Part shown: positions 1-9,930 of the stretch, one piece after another | Position numbering within the stretch: the first letter of the stretch is position 1 | Layout of the letters: every line of letters begins with the position of its first letter | The notes under the pieces: generated by a model | Seen by the model: only the letters and a program-made list of their open reading frames with translations | Told to the model about the DNA's origin: nothing | Database searches by the model: none | Made by a program: the position numbers and the translations under genes | Assembly: GCA_023398955.1 (NCBI GenBank) | Contig: JAEWRL010000097.1 | Coordinates: forward strand, 203,389-267,388 | Origin: Pseudomonadota bacterium | Lineage (GTDB): Bacteria; Myxococcota_A; Polyangia; Polyangiales; Polyangiaceae | DNA length: 64,000 bases | Direction: 5' to 3'

Positions 1-1
1 G

Positions 2-247
2 GAAATCGACAAGAAGAAGGAAGATGCCGAGCCCATGGACACCTTCTGGGGCAACCCGATTCCTGTCCCGATCCCGAACGTCGGCGCCAAGGTGCGCGTG
101 ACGGGCCGCTACGCCACGACGTTCACGGGCTCTTCCACCGGCACGGAGGCAGATCCCATCATGGGTCTTCTCACCTACCAGAAGCTCGAGTACCTGGAGG
201 AGCCGGCGGAGAAGGCGACCCTACCGGGCGTCAAGAGGAAAGAGTAG
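2..247 (+). CDS. C-terminal end of an unknown protein (5' truncated by window edge)
   Basis: The reading frame is open from base 2 and ends with TAG, giving about 81 residues of a C-terminus. An internal ATG at 35 is probably not the true start because the frame is open upstream of it. The visible part is hydrophilic, with a Lys/Glu/Asp-rich start, a short Pro/Val stretch (IPVPIPNVG) and a charged tail ending KRKE. No family is recognised. A hairpin that could end its transcript lies about 60 bases downstream. Nothing in this fragment allows a function to be assigned. Confidence 0.55.
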   Translation, partial: EIDKKKEDAEPMDTFWGNPIPVPIPNVGAKVRVTGRYATTFTGSSTGTEADPIMGLLTYQKLEYLEEPAEKATLPGVKRKE

Positions 248-309
248 CCAGCTTGCCTCCAAGCAGCCCGCGACGCCCATCCCAGGGTCCAGGTTAGTCG
301 CGGCACCCA

Positions 310-354
310 CGGGACGCCCGCCCATCTCTCCGGCAGGCGTCCCGTTTGCGTTCG
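310..354 (+). terminator. Hairpin with weak T-rich tail after the first gene
   Basis: CGGGACGCC (310-318) and GGCGTCCCG (336-344) are perfect 9-base inverted arms around a 17-base loop. The bases that follow, TTTGCGTTCG, are T-rich for this genome but not a clean T-run. It lies between the stop at 247 and the next start at 449, so an intrinsic or assisted terminator is the simplest reading. Confidence 0.4.
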
Positions 355-448
355 TGGCGACAGCGGCTGCAGTAGCAGGTCGACCTTACCGCGTAAGTTC
401 CACGTGTGGGTCCCCAGGTCGCGGATGGCGCTATAACAGCTGGCACGC

Positions 449-2674
449 GTGCCGGCATCCAAGAACAAGAAAGCGATCGCGCTCACTGCGGCAATTTGCC
501 CCGCATCGAGCGGTGCCGGTCGGTACCTTCTCGCTATCTGCTTGCTCATGTCGAGCGGGTGTTTGAAGCGTGACTACCCGCCTCGGGGCGCGGTGGTCTC
601 CCATGTCGAGGTGGAAACCGCGGATCCGGATCGGTCTTATCCTGGCATTGACGAGAGTGAGCTGCTCAGCCAGCTCGCCACCGTCCGAACACCGCGGTTC
701 CTTGGTATCTGGGAGGGAGTGGCGTTCGACTACGAGGTCTTCGACGAGAACGTGTTTGCGCGGGACCTCGAGCGGGTGGAGCGATACTTTCACAGCAAGG
801 GGTACTACGAGGCAAAGGTGATAGCGGGCCGGGTGCTCCGCCTCGACGAGCGCCACGTGCGAGCGTACGTCCGCGTTGCGCCGGGGCAGCCAGTCATCAC
901 GGCGAGCGTAGAGCTTCCCGGCCTCGAAACGCTCCCATTCGACGTTGCTTTCGAAGCTCAGAAGGCGGTCTCGCTCTGCGGTGGCGGCGTTTGCGACGAA
1001 ACAGACCTTTTCAATGAGGAAGCGTACCAGGCGACACGGGCGGCCCTGGAGCGCGTCCTGCTCGATCACGGCTATGCCTTCGCGATGGTCGAGGCGAGCG
1101 CGAGCGTCGACGTGGCGCGTCACCTGGCCCGAGTTCGCTATCGGATCCAGCCGGGTCCACTCGCTACCTACGGCAAGATCCATGTGACCGGTCTCGTCGA
1201 GATCCCCGAGCAGATGGTCCGCAACGCCCTACAGCTCGAGGAGGGAGAGCGCTACTCGCAAGCCGACATCATCGAGGCGCGAAGCGCGCTCGTCAGCCTT
1301 GGCGTCTTCTCGGCGGTAGACATCCACGAGAACAAGTCGAGTCCACGCACGCGCTCGGTCCCGCTGATCATCGACGTCCGCGAGAGCTCGCTTCGGGCGG
1401 TGCGGGCAGGCGTCGGTGCACGGCTGGATCAGCTGGAGGTGAGCAATACGCTGCGTCTTGGCTGGGAGAGCCGGAACTTCTTGGGTGGGATGCGACGCTT
1501 CCAGATCGACACGCGCCCTGGTGTCACCTACTTCCCGACTCGGCTCAGCCGCCTCGAAGCACCCACGAACGTCTTCCCGCACAATCGTCTGAGGCTTGAG
1601 CTGAGACAGCCGGACTTCATCGAGGGGCGCACGACGGGCTTCACGCTCGGGGAATACAACATATACCCGTTGATGTTCCCGTTGGCACCCGGTGCCAATC
1701 CGGAAGACGAGTTCGTCATCGGCTACAACGAGCTCCGGGCCGTCGTCGGCCTGGAACGCGCTTTCTTCAACCAGCGGCTGGTCGTGACGCCCACGTATAA
1801 CTGGCAGATCAACTACCCGTTCGTCTACAAGGAGACACGCACTCAGGCACGTCCTCCCGATGGGTTCGGGTCGCTCTTGATCTCCTACCCAGAGCTCGTC
1901 TCCACCCTCGACCTGCGCGACGACGCTATCAATCCACGACGAGGAATCTTCGTCAGCAACTCGGTCCAGGTCGCTGGGCACCTGTTTCCCGGAGACGTCT
2001 CCGACGTTCGCGTCCGCCCAGAGGTACGCACCTACTTGCCACTCTCGCGGGACGTGGTCCTCGCCACGAAAGCCGGCTTTGGCTTTCTGTTTCCTGCAAA
2101 CTACGGCGAGACGCTGCGAGAAACCGTGGACGGCGTACCCGTCGTGATCACGAATCCGCGCAGCGCGGAGGTCGTCCGGGATCAGCACAAGCTGCTCTTT
2201 CGCGCGCTCTATTCGGGTGGACCGAACTCGAACCGAGGGTACAGCTTCCGCGAAGTGGGTCCTCACGGACCGGTCGGCTTCTTGCTGCGCGGAGGCGACG
2301 TCAACTGCTTCAATCCAGCCAACGATGCAGAGCGAGCCCAGTGCGTTCGCCCGCTCGGAGGCGTCTTGCTCTGGGAGCTCTCCCTGGAAGTTCGCTTCCC
2401 CGTCACTGGGCCGTTGGGCGCGGTCGCGTTCGTCGACGCCAGCCACGTCAATCGCTCCATGAAGTGGCGATTCGATGCGCCGCATGTGTCCCCAGGTCTA
2501 GGTTTACGCTACCAGACGCCCGTGGGTCCACTGCGCTTCGACGCGGGATGGCGGCTCTTGGAACACGTGGGCAGCCCTCCCGAGCATGACGAGCTCCAGG
2601 ACGAGGCCAGGACCGAGCCGTTCCTTGGCTTTGCCCCCGTCGCCATCCATATTGCCCTGGGGGACGCGTTCTGA
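449..2674 (+). CDS. TamA/BamA-like outer-membrane assembly protein with POTRA domains
   Basis: This 741-residue protein fits an Omp85-superfamily protein that inserts proteins into the outer membrane. The first ~40 residues contain a hydrophobic stretch ending SSGC, a possible lipobox. Three POTRA-like alpha/beta units follow to about residue 310, then a barrel region to the C-terminus. The barrel contains an RGY motif in the context SNRGYSF, the hallmark of Omp85 loop 6, and ends in Phe, as an assembly signal should. Two close Cys pairs are present, in a POTRA (CGGGVC) and next to the RGY loop. The start is an assumed GTG; an ATG at 548 would remove the signal. The stop overlaps the TamB-like start by one base, so the two are probably co-translated partners. 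Confidence 0.85.
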   Translation: MPASKNKKAIALTAAICPASSGAGRYLLAICLLMSSGCLKRDYPPRGAVVSHVEVETADPDRSYPGIDESELLSQLATVRTPRFLGIWEGVAFDYEVFDENVFARDLERVERYFHSKGYYEAKVIAGRVLRLDERHVRAYVRVAPGQPVITASVELPGLETLPFDVAFEAQKAVSLCGGGVCDETDLFNEEAYQATRAALERVLLDHGYAFAMVEASASVDVARHLARVRYRIQPGPLATYGKIHVTGLVEIPEQMVRNALQLEEGERYSQADIIEARSALVSLGVFSAVDIHENKSSPRTRSVPLIIDVRESSLRAVRAGVGARLDQLEVSNTLRLGWESRNFLGGMRRFQIDTRPGVTYFPTRLSRLEAPTNVFPHNRLRLELRQPDFIEGRTTGFTLGEYNIYPLMFPLAPGANPEDEFVIGYNELRAVVGLERAFFNQRLVVTPTYNWQINYPFVYKETRTQARPPDGFGSLLISYPELVSTLDLRDDAINPRRGIFVSNSVQVAGHLFPGDVSDVRVRPEVRTYLPLSRDVVLATKAGFGFLFPANYGETLRETVDGVPVVITNPRSAEVVRDQHKLLFRALYSGGPNSNRGYSFREVGPHGPVGFLLRGGDVNCFNPANDAERAQCVRPLGGVLLWELSLEVRFPVTGPLGAVAFVDASHVNRSMKWRFDAPHVSPGLGLRYQTPVGPLRFDAGWRLLEHVGSPPEHDELQDEARTEPFLGFAPVAIHIALGDAF

Positions 2675-5600
2675 TGTCCAGGGGGGATACCCCGTCGCGC
2701 GGGAAGCTCCGGAGGGCGGGCAAGGGGCTGCTTTGGGCGAGCTTCTATGGGCTGGTCTTCCTCGCGGCGCTCGGCGCCAGCGCCATCCTGCACCTGAACC
2801 TGCCGGCGGGGAGACTAGCGGTGGCCCGCGCCCTTTCCACGCTCGTCTCGAGGGAGATCCAGGGGCGCATCGAAGTTGGGATGATCACGAAGATCCTGCC
2901 CACCGGCGTCTGGATGCGCAATGTCCGAGTCTCAGATGGGGAAGGGTTCGAGGTCATTACCGTGTCGGAGCTTCGCGCGCGCTTTCGGCCACTGCCCCTC
3001 CTGGGCAGACTCGCCTTCAATGATGGCACCGTGACTCTGATCTTCGAGCACGTGCGCGTCGAGAGCGCAGAGGTCGCCATCATCGAGAATCCGGTCACGG
3101 GCGTACCGAGGCTCGCCGAGGCCTTCGTCCCGGTCCAGCGCCCTCCCGAGCGAGAGGCTCAGCCCGGCACGGCGGTGAGGGTCTACCTGCCATCCATCGA
3201 GGTGGGCGCGGCTCGCGCCGATCTTCGATTGAACGGGGTCCCTCATCTGCAGGGCAAGGTCACTCGCCTTCACGGGTCAGTCGTCGTGGACTCGACTGGT
3301 GCGGCCATCGACGTGTCGCGCTCTGGTGTTTGGGTGCGGGAGGAATCCGGGCTCGCCGCACGAGGAACGGCAAGCTTTCAGATGAAGACGCCTGATCGGA
3401 TCCTGACGTCGTTCGACGGATACGTCCAGCAGGTCCAGGTCGGCGCCCGCTTCGGGATGCGCGGCGATCACATCGCGATCGTCGTCGACGTGCCAAGTGC
3501 GAGCCCCGCCGAGGCGAGAACACTGTGGGAGGACTGGCCCCTGCAGGTCCCGCTGTCCATCGAGACCGAGTTGATGGGGACTCTACCCAAGCTCCAGGCG
3601 AGCATCGAGGCGGCCTTGGAGAACACGGGGACCGTCGTGGCGAGGGGACCGGTGGACATCGACAGGATGCGAGCCGACTTGACCCTCGAGACCCGCAACC
3701 TCGCCGCGCGCGCATTTCACCCAGATGCACCGCCCCTAGCAGTCAGCGCAAAGGGTGGAATCTCGGTGAAGAGGACGCAGGATGACTGGGTTCTCGACAC
3801 AGTGCTTCGGACCGAACCAGCCACGCTGCATGGCCATCAAATACCGAGCATCGAGACAGTCGCGCACTACGAAGCGGGTATCCTCCAGGGCAAAGCCCTC
3901 GTGCACGAGCAAGGGCTTCCCCTCCGCCTGAGCTACCGACTTCAACCTCGAGCGCCGCTCCATGTGGTCGCGGACATCCCGTGGATTCGCTGGACGGAGG
4001 TAGGACGTGCCAGAGCTTACCTGCCCTGGGTGGATGGGAGGGTCCGCGGCACGGTGACCGTAGACGTCGACGCGGAACGCCTGAGGGGAACCGCCGACCT
4101 CGAGCTCCGCGACGTTCGGTCGGGTGATTTCGCGCTGGAGAGCGGCACGGTACACCTCTCCGCCGCAGGGCCTCCAGACGCGCCTCGGGATTGGCAGCTC
4201 GCATCACATTGGACCGGCACTCACCTCGGATGGGACCGGACGCGCTTCACGTCGGGCACCCTGCACACGGGGGGAACGACGTTCGCACCCCGTTTCGAGC
4301 TTGCCCTCGATGAGCGGGGAAAGGCACGGCTCCGGCTAAGGGGCACAGCAGCACTCGAGGAGGGCATCGAGCTTCGCAACGTCTCGCTGGCTCTCGAGCG
4401 GAGCGGCAAACGTCTAGCTGCAGAGCTCGCGAGCGTGAAGGCGACCCCTGGTAGGGTCGCAGTCGACGGCGCGTCGCTGACTCAAGGACAGAACGGGCGC
4501 ATGACGGCACGCGGCTCATTCACCGAGCAAGGCATCAGCATCGACCTCGTCGCAAAGCGCCTCGACCTCGACGAGACCTCCGAGATCTTGGGGCTCGCGC
4601 CGGGGAGGCTGTCTGGCACCGTCGACGCGGACATCGCGGTGACGGCGTTCGATGCAGATTCGCAGCGCCTCCGCGCCAGTGGGCGCATCAGCGACGGAAG
4701 AATCGGCGACTATCCCTCGGTTTCTGGCAGCTTCGATGTTTCCCTGCAAGGGAGCAGCTTGGACGGCCGCCTCGACGCTCAAGTGGAAGGCCTTGGCATC
4801 GTCCACGGAGAATGGACGACGCAGCTTCCGGGGCGGCTCACCTCTGAGAGCGCCTGGTCCAAGCTCGTGGGTTCCGGCATCTTTGAGCTCAACTATGTCC
4901 AGCTGTCAGCACTTCAGCCGCTGCTCCCTCGTGACGCACCCATCGAGCAGGTCCGCGGCGAGGGTTACGCCCAGGTGCGCATCGAGCGACGTGCTGCCGA
5001 CCACCTGCCGACCCTATTTTTCGTCGGTGCTACGCGAGGCCTCGAGTTCCAGCTACGAACGAAGAGCGCGCTGACGCCGCCGCAAGCTGCCGCCGCGCAG
5101 GATGTCGACCAGAAGCTGAGGATCCAAGGGCTGGACCTCCAAGTGGGGGGCGGCTTCGACGGAACGAGCGCGCGTCTACAGGGCTCAGCGAGGCTTCTCG
5201 ATCGCGGGTTCCCATGGATCTCTGCCAGCGGCGAGCTCGATTCGAGCATCACGCTTGCCGACGTCGCTGCTGGGGACGTGAACAAAGCGCTCTCGACCGC
5301 CTCCTTGGACGTCGTCGTCGTGGCAGAGCCGCGCTCAGTCAGTGAGCTCCAGAGCCTCCTCCCCTTTGAGTTGCCCGGACGGAAGGTGTCGGCACGGGCG
5401 GCGATATACGGAACCATCGAAGCGCCGGTCGCAACTGGCCAGCTCGAGCTCGAGGGACTCGTCATGCCAGGGAGTAGACTCGCTACGCCCCTGGACCTGG
5501 ACTTGAGGGCGACTCATGATTTCACCCGAGGGACCCTCGTCGCGCACGGGTCCGCTATGGTCAGAGGAAGGAGAGCAGCAGTCCTTCGCGCGCGCCTCGA

Positions 5601-7281
5601 ACCCGCCACCTCTGGCACGCACCATTCGCGCCATGCCGAAGTCCATGCAACCCTGGAGCGCCTGCCCCTGAGCGTCTTTGCGCCCCTTGCGGAAGCGGAG
5701 ATTGGTGGGGAGATGTCGGGAACCGTTACCTTCCAGCACAGCGACGATACCCCCCAACTCGCAGCGAACGTGCAGCTTCAAGGGTTGGCAGCCGACCTGC
5801 TGCCCCTAGGGGATGCGCGGCTCACGCTCCGCGCAGATGATCAGGTGCTCAACGGTCGGGTTCGTTTCCGCAAGGACCGCGGCTCCCTCGAGGCCAGGGT
5901 GATCGCTCCCCTGGACTGGTCGGAGCTCATCCCCTCGGTCCCTCTGGAACGCGAGGTCACGATCGCCGTCGACGCCGAGGGATACGACGCTGCCATCCTC
6001 CAGCCAGTACTTGGGGACCTGTTCAGCGAGCTCACGGGTGACATGAACGCCGACGTCTCGGTAACGCTCCACCGCACGCTCGCCGCGAATGAATGGCGTG
6101 GCTCGGTGCAAGGCTCGGCAAGCCTGAGGAACGGCGTGGTACACGCCACGGCACAAGGCCTCGACCTGCGGGATGTCGCCTTCGATGCCTCCGCGCGCAC
6201 CACGCAAGGGCTCACGGCCATCGACCTCCGCAATGTCAAGGCGTGGGCCCGCTCGGAGGCCGCCAACTTGGAAGCAGAGGGGATCCTCTTCCTGGACGGC
6301 TTCGAATTCGTCCGTGCCACCGGCGCAGCAACCCTGCGAGACTTCCCCCTCGTCATCGAGGGGGTGTCCCGAGCCACGGCGACCGGCGGGGTCAACATGC
6401 AGCTCGAGAGTCTGCCTGATCGCATGAGCATGGTCATCACCGTACCCTACCTGAACGCGGTGCTGCCGCGTCGTGCAGGCCGCTCGGTCCTTGGGCTCAG
6501 CCGACCCAAGTCCATCGCGGTGGAGCAGCCCTTGTCAGCTCCCACGCCCCCCCGTGAGGCCGATGCAGCGCCGTGGCACATTCGCCTCGAACTCGGCGAC
6601 CGAGTGCGCCTCTCGCGCTCCGACCTCAACATACCCTTCAGCGGCACCCCCGAGATCATCGTCTCGGACGAGGTCTCGATGAGCGGCTCGCTCGAGCTCG
6701 AACCGGGGGGTCGCGTGGAGCTACTCGGGAAGGTATTTCTCCTGGAGACGGGCGCCGTGGATTTCGACAACGAGCAGCCCAGCAACCCCTCCATCGACGT
6801 CATCGCTGTATGGCGTGGTCCGTCTCATGCGGTCACCGTGCGATTGACGGGGAGCGTGGAAACACCAATCCTGACGCTGACGAGCGATCCTCCGCTGCCA
6901 GAACCCGAGGTCGTCGCTCTTCTCCTCGGAGGAAAACCGGGTGAAGGTGGCGGGAGCGCGACGGCGACGGGGGTCAGCGTGGGGGGCCAGCTCTGGGACG
7001 ACCTCGTCGCCGACACTCCCCTGGGCGCCGTGGATATCCGAGCAACGAGCGAGGAAGAGAGAGCGAAGTACACCGCCGCGGTTCGCGTAAGCGAAAACGT
7101 TTGGTTCGAAGCATCCTACAAGAGCCGCGCAGAGAACTCGCATGCCACCCCGGGGGCCTCGGAATCGGAGCCGGGATTCAGCGGGACCGTCGATTGGCGC
7201 CTCAGTCGTGACTGGTCGTTACGAACCGACCTAGGCACCCTCGGCGCGGGTTTCGACCTGCTGTGGCAGTACCGCTACTGA
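2674..7281 (+). CDS. TamB-like (DUF490) translocation/assembly module protein
   Basis: This is a 1535-residue protein with one N-terminal membrane anchor at about residues 14-36 and a very long beta-rich body, the layout of TamB/AsmA-like bridges between inner and outer membranes. The last ~350 residues look like the conserved TamB C-terminal domain: GRVELLGKVFLLETG followed by PLPEPEVVALLLGG, and a final strand ending WQYRY. It starts within the stop of the TamA/BamA-like gene, which matches the tamA-tamB order known in Proteobacteria. The family is thought to form a lipid- or protein-conducting path across the periplasm. Assignment rests on length, anchor, C-terminal motifs and neighbour. 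Confidence 0.87.
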   Translation: MSRGDTPSRGKLRRAGKGLLWASFYGLVFLAALGASAILHLNLPAGRLAVARALSTLVSREIQGRIEVGMITKILPTGVWMRNVRVSDGEGFEVITVSELRARFRPLPLLGRLAFNDGTVTLIFEHVRVESAEVAIIENPVTGVPRLAEAFVPVQRPPEREAQPGTAVRVYLPSIEVGAARADLRLNGVPHLQGKVTRLHGSVVVDSTGAAIDVSRSGVWVREESGLAARGTASFQMKTPDRILTSFDGYVQQVQVGARFGMRGDHIAIVVDVPSASPAEARTLWEDWPLQVPLSIETELMGTLPKLQASIEAALENTGTVVARGPVDIDRMRADLTLETRNLAARAFHPDAPPLAVSAKGGISVKRTQDDWVLDTVLRTEPATLHGHQIPSIETVAHYEAGILQGKALVHEQGLPLRLSYRLQPRAPLHVVADIPWIRWTEVGRARAYLPWVDGRVRGTVTVDVDAERLRGTADLELRDVRSGDFALESGTVHLSAAGPPDAPRDWQLASHWTGTHLGWDRTRFTSGTLHTGGTTFAPRFELALDERGKARLRLRGTAALEEGIELRNVSLALERSGKRLAAELASVKATPGRVAVDGASLTQGQNGRMTARGSFTEQGISIDLVAKRLDLDETSEILGLAPGRLSGTVDADIAVTAFDADSQRLRASGRISDGRIGDYPSVSGSFDVSLQGSSLDGRLDAQVEGLGIVHGEWTTQLPGRLTSESAWSKLVGSGIFELNYVQLSALQPLLPRDAPIEQVRGEGYAQVRIERRAADHLPTLFFVGATRGLEFQLRTKSALTPPQAAAAQDVDQKLRIQGLDLQVGGGFDGTSARLQGSARLLDRGFPWISASGELDSSITLADVAAGDVNKALSTASLDVVVVAEPRSVSELQSLLPFELPGRKVSARAAIYGTIEAPVATGQLELEGLVMPGSRLATPLDLDLRATHDFTRGTLVAHGSAMVRGRRAAVLRARLEPATSGTHHSRHAEVHATLERLPLSVFAPLAEAEIGGEMSGTVTFQHSDDTPQLAANVQLQGLAADLLPLGDARLTLRADDQVLNGRVRFRKDRGSLEARVIAPLDWSELIPSVPLEREVTIAVDAEGYDAAILQPVLGDLFSELTGDMNADVSVTLHRTLAANEWRGSVQGSASLRNGVVHATAQGLDLRDVAFDASARTTQGLTAIDLRNVKAWARSEAANLEAEGILFLDGFEFVRATGAATLRDFPLVIEGVSRATATGGVNMQLESLPDRMSMVITVPYLNAVLPRRAGRSVLGLSRPKSIAVEQPLSAPTPPREADAAPWHIRLELGDRVRLSRSDLNIPFSGTPEIIVSDEVSMSGSLELEPGGRVELLGKVFLLETGAVDFDNEQPSNPSIDVIAVWRGPSHAVTVRLTGSVETPILTLTSDPPLPEPEVVALLLGGKPGEGGGSATATGVSVGGQLWDDLVADTPLGAVDIRATSEEERAKYTAAVRVSENVWFEASYKSRAENSHATPGASESEPGFSGTVDWRLSRDWSLRTDLGTLGAGFDLLWQYRY

Positions 7282-7289
7282 TCCGCCCT

Positions 7290-7304
7290 CCGGTGCGGCA
7301 CCGG
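7290..7304. terminator. Short palindrome between convergent genes
   Basis: CCGGTGC-G-GCACCGG is a perfect inverted repeat sitting in the 25-base space between the stop of the TamB-like gene and the stop of the convergent methyltransferase gene. It could fold as a 6-bp stem with a CGG loop. There is no T-run on either side, so a terminator role is only suggested by its position. Confidence 0.3.
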
Positions 7305-7306
7305 GC

Positions 7307-8233
7307 TCACCAGGGCTTGCGCGCGCTGGCACAACCCGCGTGGATGGTGAGGGAAAACCTCCCCTCGGACCAGTACTTGTCGATTGCGTCCCGTAAGTAC
7401 TCCAACGGTGCAGCGAGGTCCTGCCGTGGGAGGGCGGCCTGAAGCTCGGGGATCACGAGCATGCGCGTAATGGGGTCTTCCAAGAATCCCCGGCCGTTAT
7501 CGAACGACAGCTCGGCGTGACGCATCTCGATGTCCACGTCCTCCAGGCCCACCTCCTCCAGCTCTTCAGAGAACGACTCCAGACTTGGCCTGCTGGAGAC
7601 GGCCTCCTCCAAGGCGCGTCCGAAGGCTCCATCATCTTGCTTGAGGGCGTACTCTCGAAAAAGGTCGGCCACCTCCTGAAAGGAGCCGCGCAGCGGCAAG
7701 GCGATGAGCGCCTGCCCGCCAGCGTAAAGGAGGCGCTGCATCTCCGCCAGCAGCGCTACGCGGCTCTCCAGCCCCGCGACAGGGTGCAGGCACATCACAT
7801 GGGAGAACGACTGTGACGTCAGAGCGCTCGGGACGCGGCCTCCGAGGACGTATTGGATCGAACCCCCGGGAAGCCCGTGCGCCCGGTGGCGGGCCCGCTC
7901 CAGCGCCGCCTCCGACACATCGATGCCGATGATCGTCGAGCCAGGGTGGCGTTCGAGCAACTCGCGATCGGGATAACCTACCCTGCACCCGAGGTGCGCG
8001 ATACGCGCCGCGCTGCCCGCCAACAGCATCCCGAGGAGCATATCGCCAAAGAAAGCAAGATAGTGCGGGACGACGAAGGACTCGAAGACGGCAGCGTCGG
8101 CCTGATTCAACGGCGGAGACAGGAACACCGCCCCTTCGGTATCAACCAGGCGGCTCCTGATCAATCGTGGAAGCCCAGAATCCTGCAAAATGCACCGGGA
8201 GCGCCGGCGCCCTCTGAACTGTTCGGGAATCAC
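7307..8233 (-). CDS. Class I SAM-dependent methyltransferase
   Basis: A 308-residue protein with a Rossmann methyltransferase core. The SAM-binding motif I is HLGCRVGYP at about residue 79, with the acidic end of strand 2 at GIDVSEAALERAR and a motif-IV-like FSHVMCLHPV. A Leu-rich motif YAGGQALIALPL follows, typical of type-11/25 methyltransferases. The N-terminal ~70 residues and the C-terminal ~110 residues are extra and may define the substrate, which cannot be predicted. It stands alone, convergent to the tamA-tamB pair and divergent from the M23 peptidase gene with only about 30 bases between starts, so the two may share a promoter region. Confidence 0.75.
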   Translation of the reverse strand: MIPEQFRGRRRSRCILQDSGLPRLIRSRLVDTEGAVFLSPPLNQADAAVFESFVVPHYLAFFGDMLLGMLLAGSAARIAHLGCRVGYPDRELLERHPGSTIIGIDVSEAALERARHRAHGLPGGSIQYVLGGRVPSALTSQSFSHVMCLHPVAGLESRVALLAEMQRLLYAGGQALIALPLRGSFQEVADLFREYALKQDDGAFGRALEEAVSSRPSLESFSEELEEVGLEDVDIEMRHAELSFDNGRGFLEDPITRMLVIPELQAALPRQDLAAPLEYLRDAIDKYWSEGRFSLTIHAGCASARKPW

Positions 8234-8262
8234 ACCGGGGAGTTCTGCGTTAGAATGGCCCT

Positions 8263-9099
8263 GTGCGTGCCGTCGTGCTCTCCGCCCTCCTCCTCGCCGC
8301 CATCGCAGCTGCTGGGCACGCCACCCGCACGGCCGACACTGGGAGCCCGTCAGCGCTCCCCTCCAACCCTGTCGAAAGATCGGCTCGGAGCGAAATGGAG
8401 CTACTGAGGGACTGTCCGAGAGGCACGCTCCCCGACAATGGCGTTTGCATCCCAGTGCCAGCGAGCGCCAGTGGTTTGCCCCGAATGGTCGCTGAGCAAA
8501 TGAGCCACCGCAACCGGCACGGGGACTGGACTGCCTACGAACAGATCCCGCGGCGGCCCGAGCGCCCCGCCGCCTACGAGCGTTACCGGCTGCCGCTTGA
8601 TGGGGTGCAGCGCGAAGACATCGTCAGCGGTTATGACCTGCACGCGGCCGACGCCTACCAGCGGCGGGGACCCAACCTCCATTCCACGGGCCACGGGGGC
8701 CTGGATATCGTTGCACTGCGCGGCACTCCCGTGCGCATGGTGCCCCTCGAAGCTCAGGAGGGCACTGCGAGCGTCCTCTATGTGGGCGAGCTGTTCGGGA
8801 ACACGGTGGTCACCCGCCACCGCATCCGGGAAGCGGGCGAGCTCCGAGACTATCTCGTGCTGTTCGGGCACCTCGAGCGCCCCGCCCCGGGCCTCGCGTC
8901 TGGCATGGCCCTGGACAATGGAGAGCTGGTAGGGACGGTGGGCGACTCTGGCAGCCCGGGCGCCATACACCTCCACCTGGAGGTGCGACAGGTCCGCCGC
9001 GGTGTCGAGCCCCTCGCGCTCGGCCGCTACGAAATGACTGACAATGCCCGCTCCGTCGCTTGCGATCCACGGAACATCCTTCGGCTCGACTCCAGGTAG
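8263..9099 (+). CDS. M23-family (LytM-like) metallopeptidase, secreted
   Basis: A 278-residue protein starting with GTG and a clear signal peptide (LSALLLAAIAAAGHA). The C-terminal half carries the zinc-site pattern of lysostaphin-type peptidases: HGGLDI (His-x3-Asp), a middle FGHL, and HLHLEV (His-x-His). A GDSGSPG segment before the last His pair is also typical. Such enzymes cut peptidoglycan cross-links, and all expected metal ligands are visible, so activity is plausible. A short Cys-containing segment (CPRGTLPDNGVC) lies before the domain. It stands alone on the plus strand between the methyltransferase and the response regulator. Confidence 0.82.
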   Translation: MRAVVLSALLLAAIAAAGHATRTADTGSPSALPSNPVERSARSEMELLRDCPRGTLPDNGVCIPVPASASGLPRMVAEQMSHRNRHGDWTAYEQIPRRPERPAAYERYRLPLDGVQREDIVSGYDLHAADAYQRRGPNLHSTGHGGLDIVALRGTPVRMVPLEAQEGTASVLYVGELFGNTVVTRHRIREAGELRDYLVLFGHLERPAPGLASGMALDNGELVGTVGDSGSPGAIHLHLEVRQVRRGVEPLALGRYEMTDNARSVACDPRNILRLDSR

Positions 9100-9137
9100 T
9101 TCCGACTCAGCCCCGGCAGGTGCGTGCCGGCACCCCT

Positions 9138-9827
9138 TCAGGGGACGAGCTTGTAGCCGAAGCCATAGACCGTAAGAATATGCTCTGGCTTCTCGGGGTG
9201 CTTCTCGAGCTTCCTTCGCAGCTTGACCACGAAGTTGTCGATGGTGCGATTCGTGGGATTAGCGTCGACACCCCAAATCTTGTTCAGGATTTCCTCGCGA
9301 CTGACTGGCTGTGCCTTCTTCTCGTGGAGCAGGCGCAGCAGCTCTACCTCGTAGAAACTCAGGGCCACCGGCTTCTTCCCCGCTCGCTCGATGCTATGGC
9401 TCGCCACGTTCACCGTCGCGGCCCCGATTTGGAAGGTCGGCAGCTCGCTCGGCCGCTGCGTGCGGCGAAAGAGCGCACGGAGCCGGGCCACGAGCTCACC
9501 GACGCTGAAAGGCTTCGTCACATAGTCGTCCGCACCAACGTCGAGACCACGGATCTTGTCGGCCTCCTGGCTGCGAGCCGTGAGCATGATGATGGGAACG
9601 AAGGCGTCGATGCGCCGCATCTCTTCGCAGACCTGGTACCCGTTGAGATCCGGCAGCATCAGGTCGAGCAAGACGGCATGGGGTCGCTCCTGACGCGCCT
9701 TGACCAGGGCCTCCTTGCCCGTGTGAGCACCGATGACGCGAAAACCCTCGAACTCGAGCGCATCCTTCAAGCCGAGCACGATGTGCGGCTCGTCGTCGAT
9801 GACAAGTACCGTCTTTTTTGCGTCCAT
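9138..9827 (-). CDS. OmpR/PhoB-family response regulator
   Basis: A 229-residue two-domain regulator. The receiver has the acidic pair DD at 11-12, the phosphoacceptor Asp55 (LLDLMLPD), Thr83 and Lys105 (VTKPF). The C-terminal winged helix ends with the usual YGFGYKLVP signature. The ATG at 9827 was chosen because the sequence upstream of it does not resemble receiver sequence and the receiver begins directly after it (KKTVLVIDDE). No histidine kinase gene is adjacent, so it is an orphan here. It lies downstream of the VWA lipoprotein gene on the same strand, about 100 bases away. Confidence 0.92.
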   Translation of the reverse strand: MDAKKTVLVIDDEPHIVLGLKDALEFEGFRVIGAHTGKEALVKARQERPHAVLLDLMLPDLNGYQVCEEMRRIDAFVPIIMLTARSQEADKIRGLDVGADDYVTKPFSVGELVARLRALFRRTQRPSELPTFQIGAATVNVASHSIERAGKKPVALSFYEVELLRLLHEKKAQPVSREEILNKIWGVDANPTNRTIDNFVVKLRRKLEKHPEKPEHILTVYGFGYKLVP

Positions 9828-9930
9828 CCGGGCGCCTCGCAGGGTACGCAATAGCGAAAGCGGCGACCAGGGGATCCTAGCCGCCGCTTCACGTTCCGTG
9901 TGGGGGCGCTATGCGGCCCTCCACTCCCGA

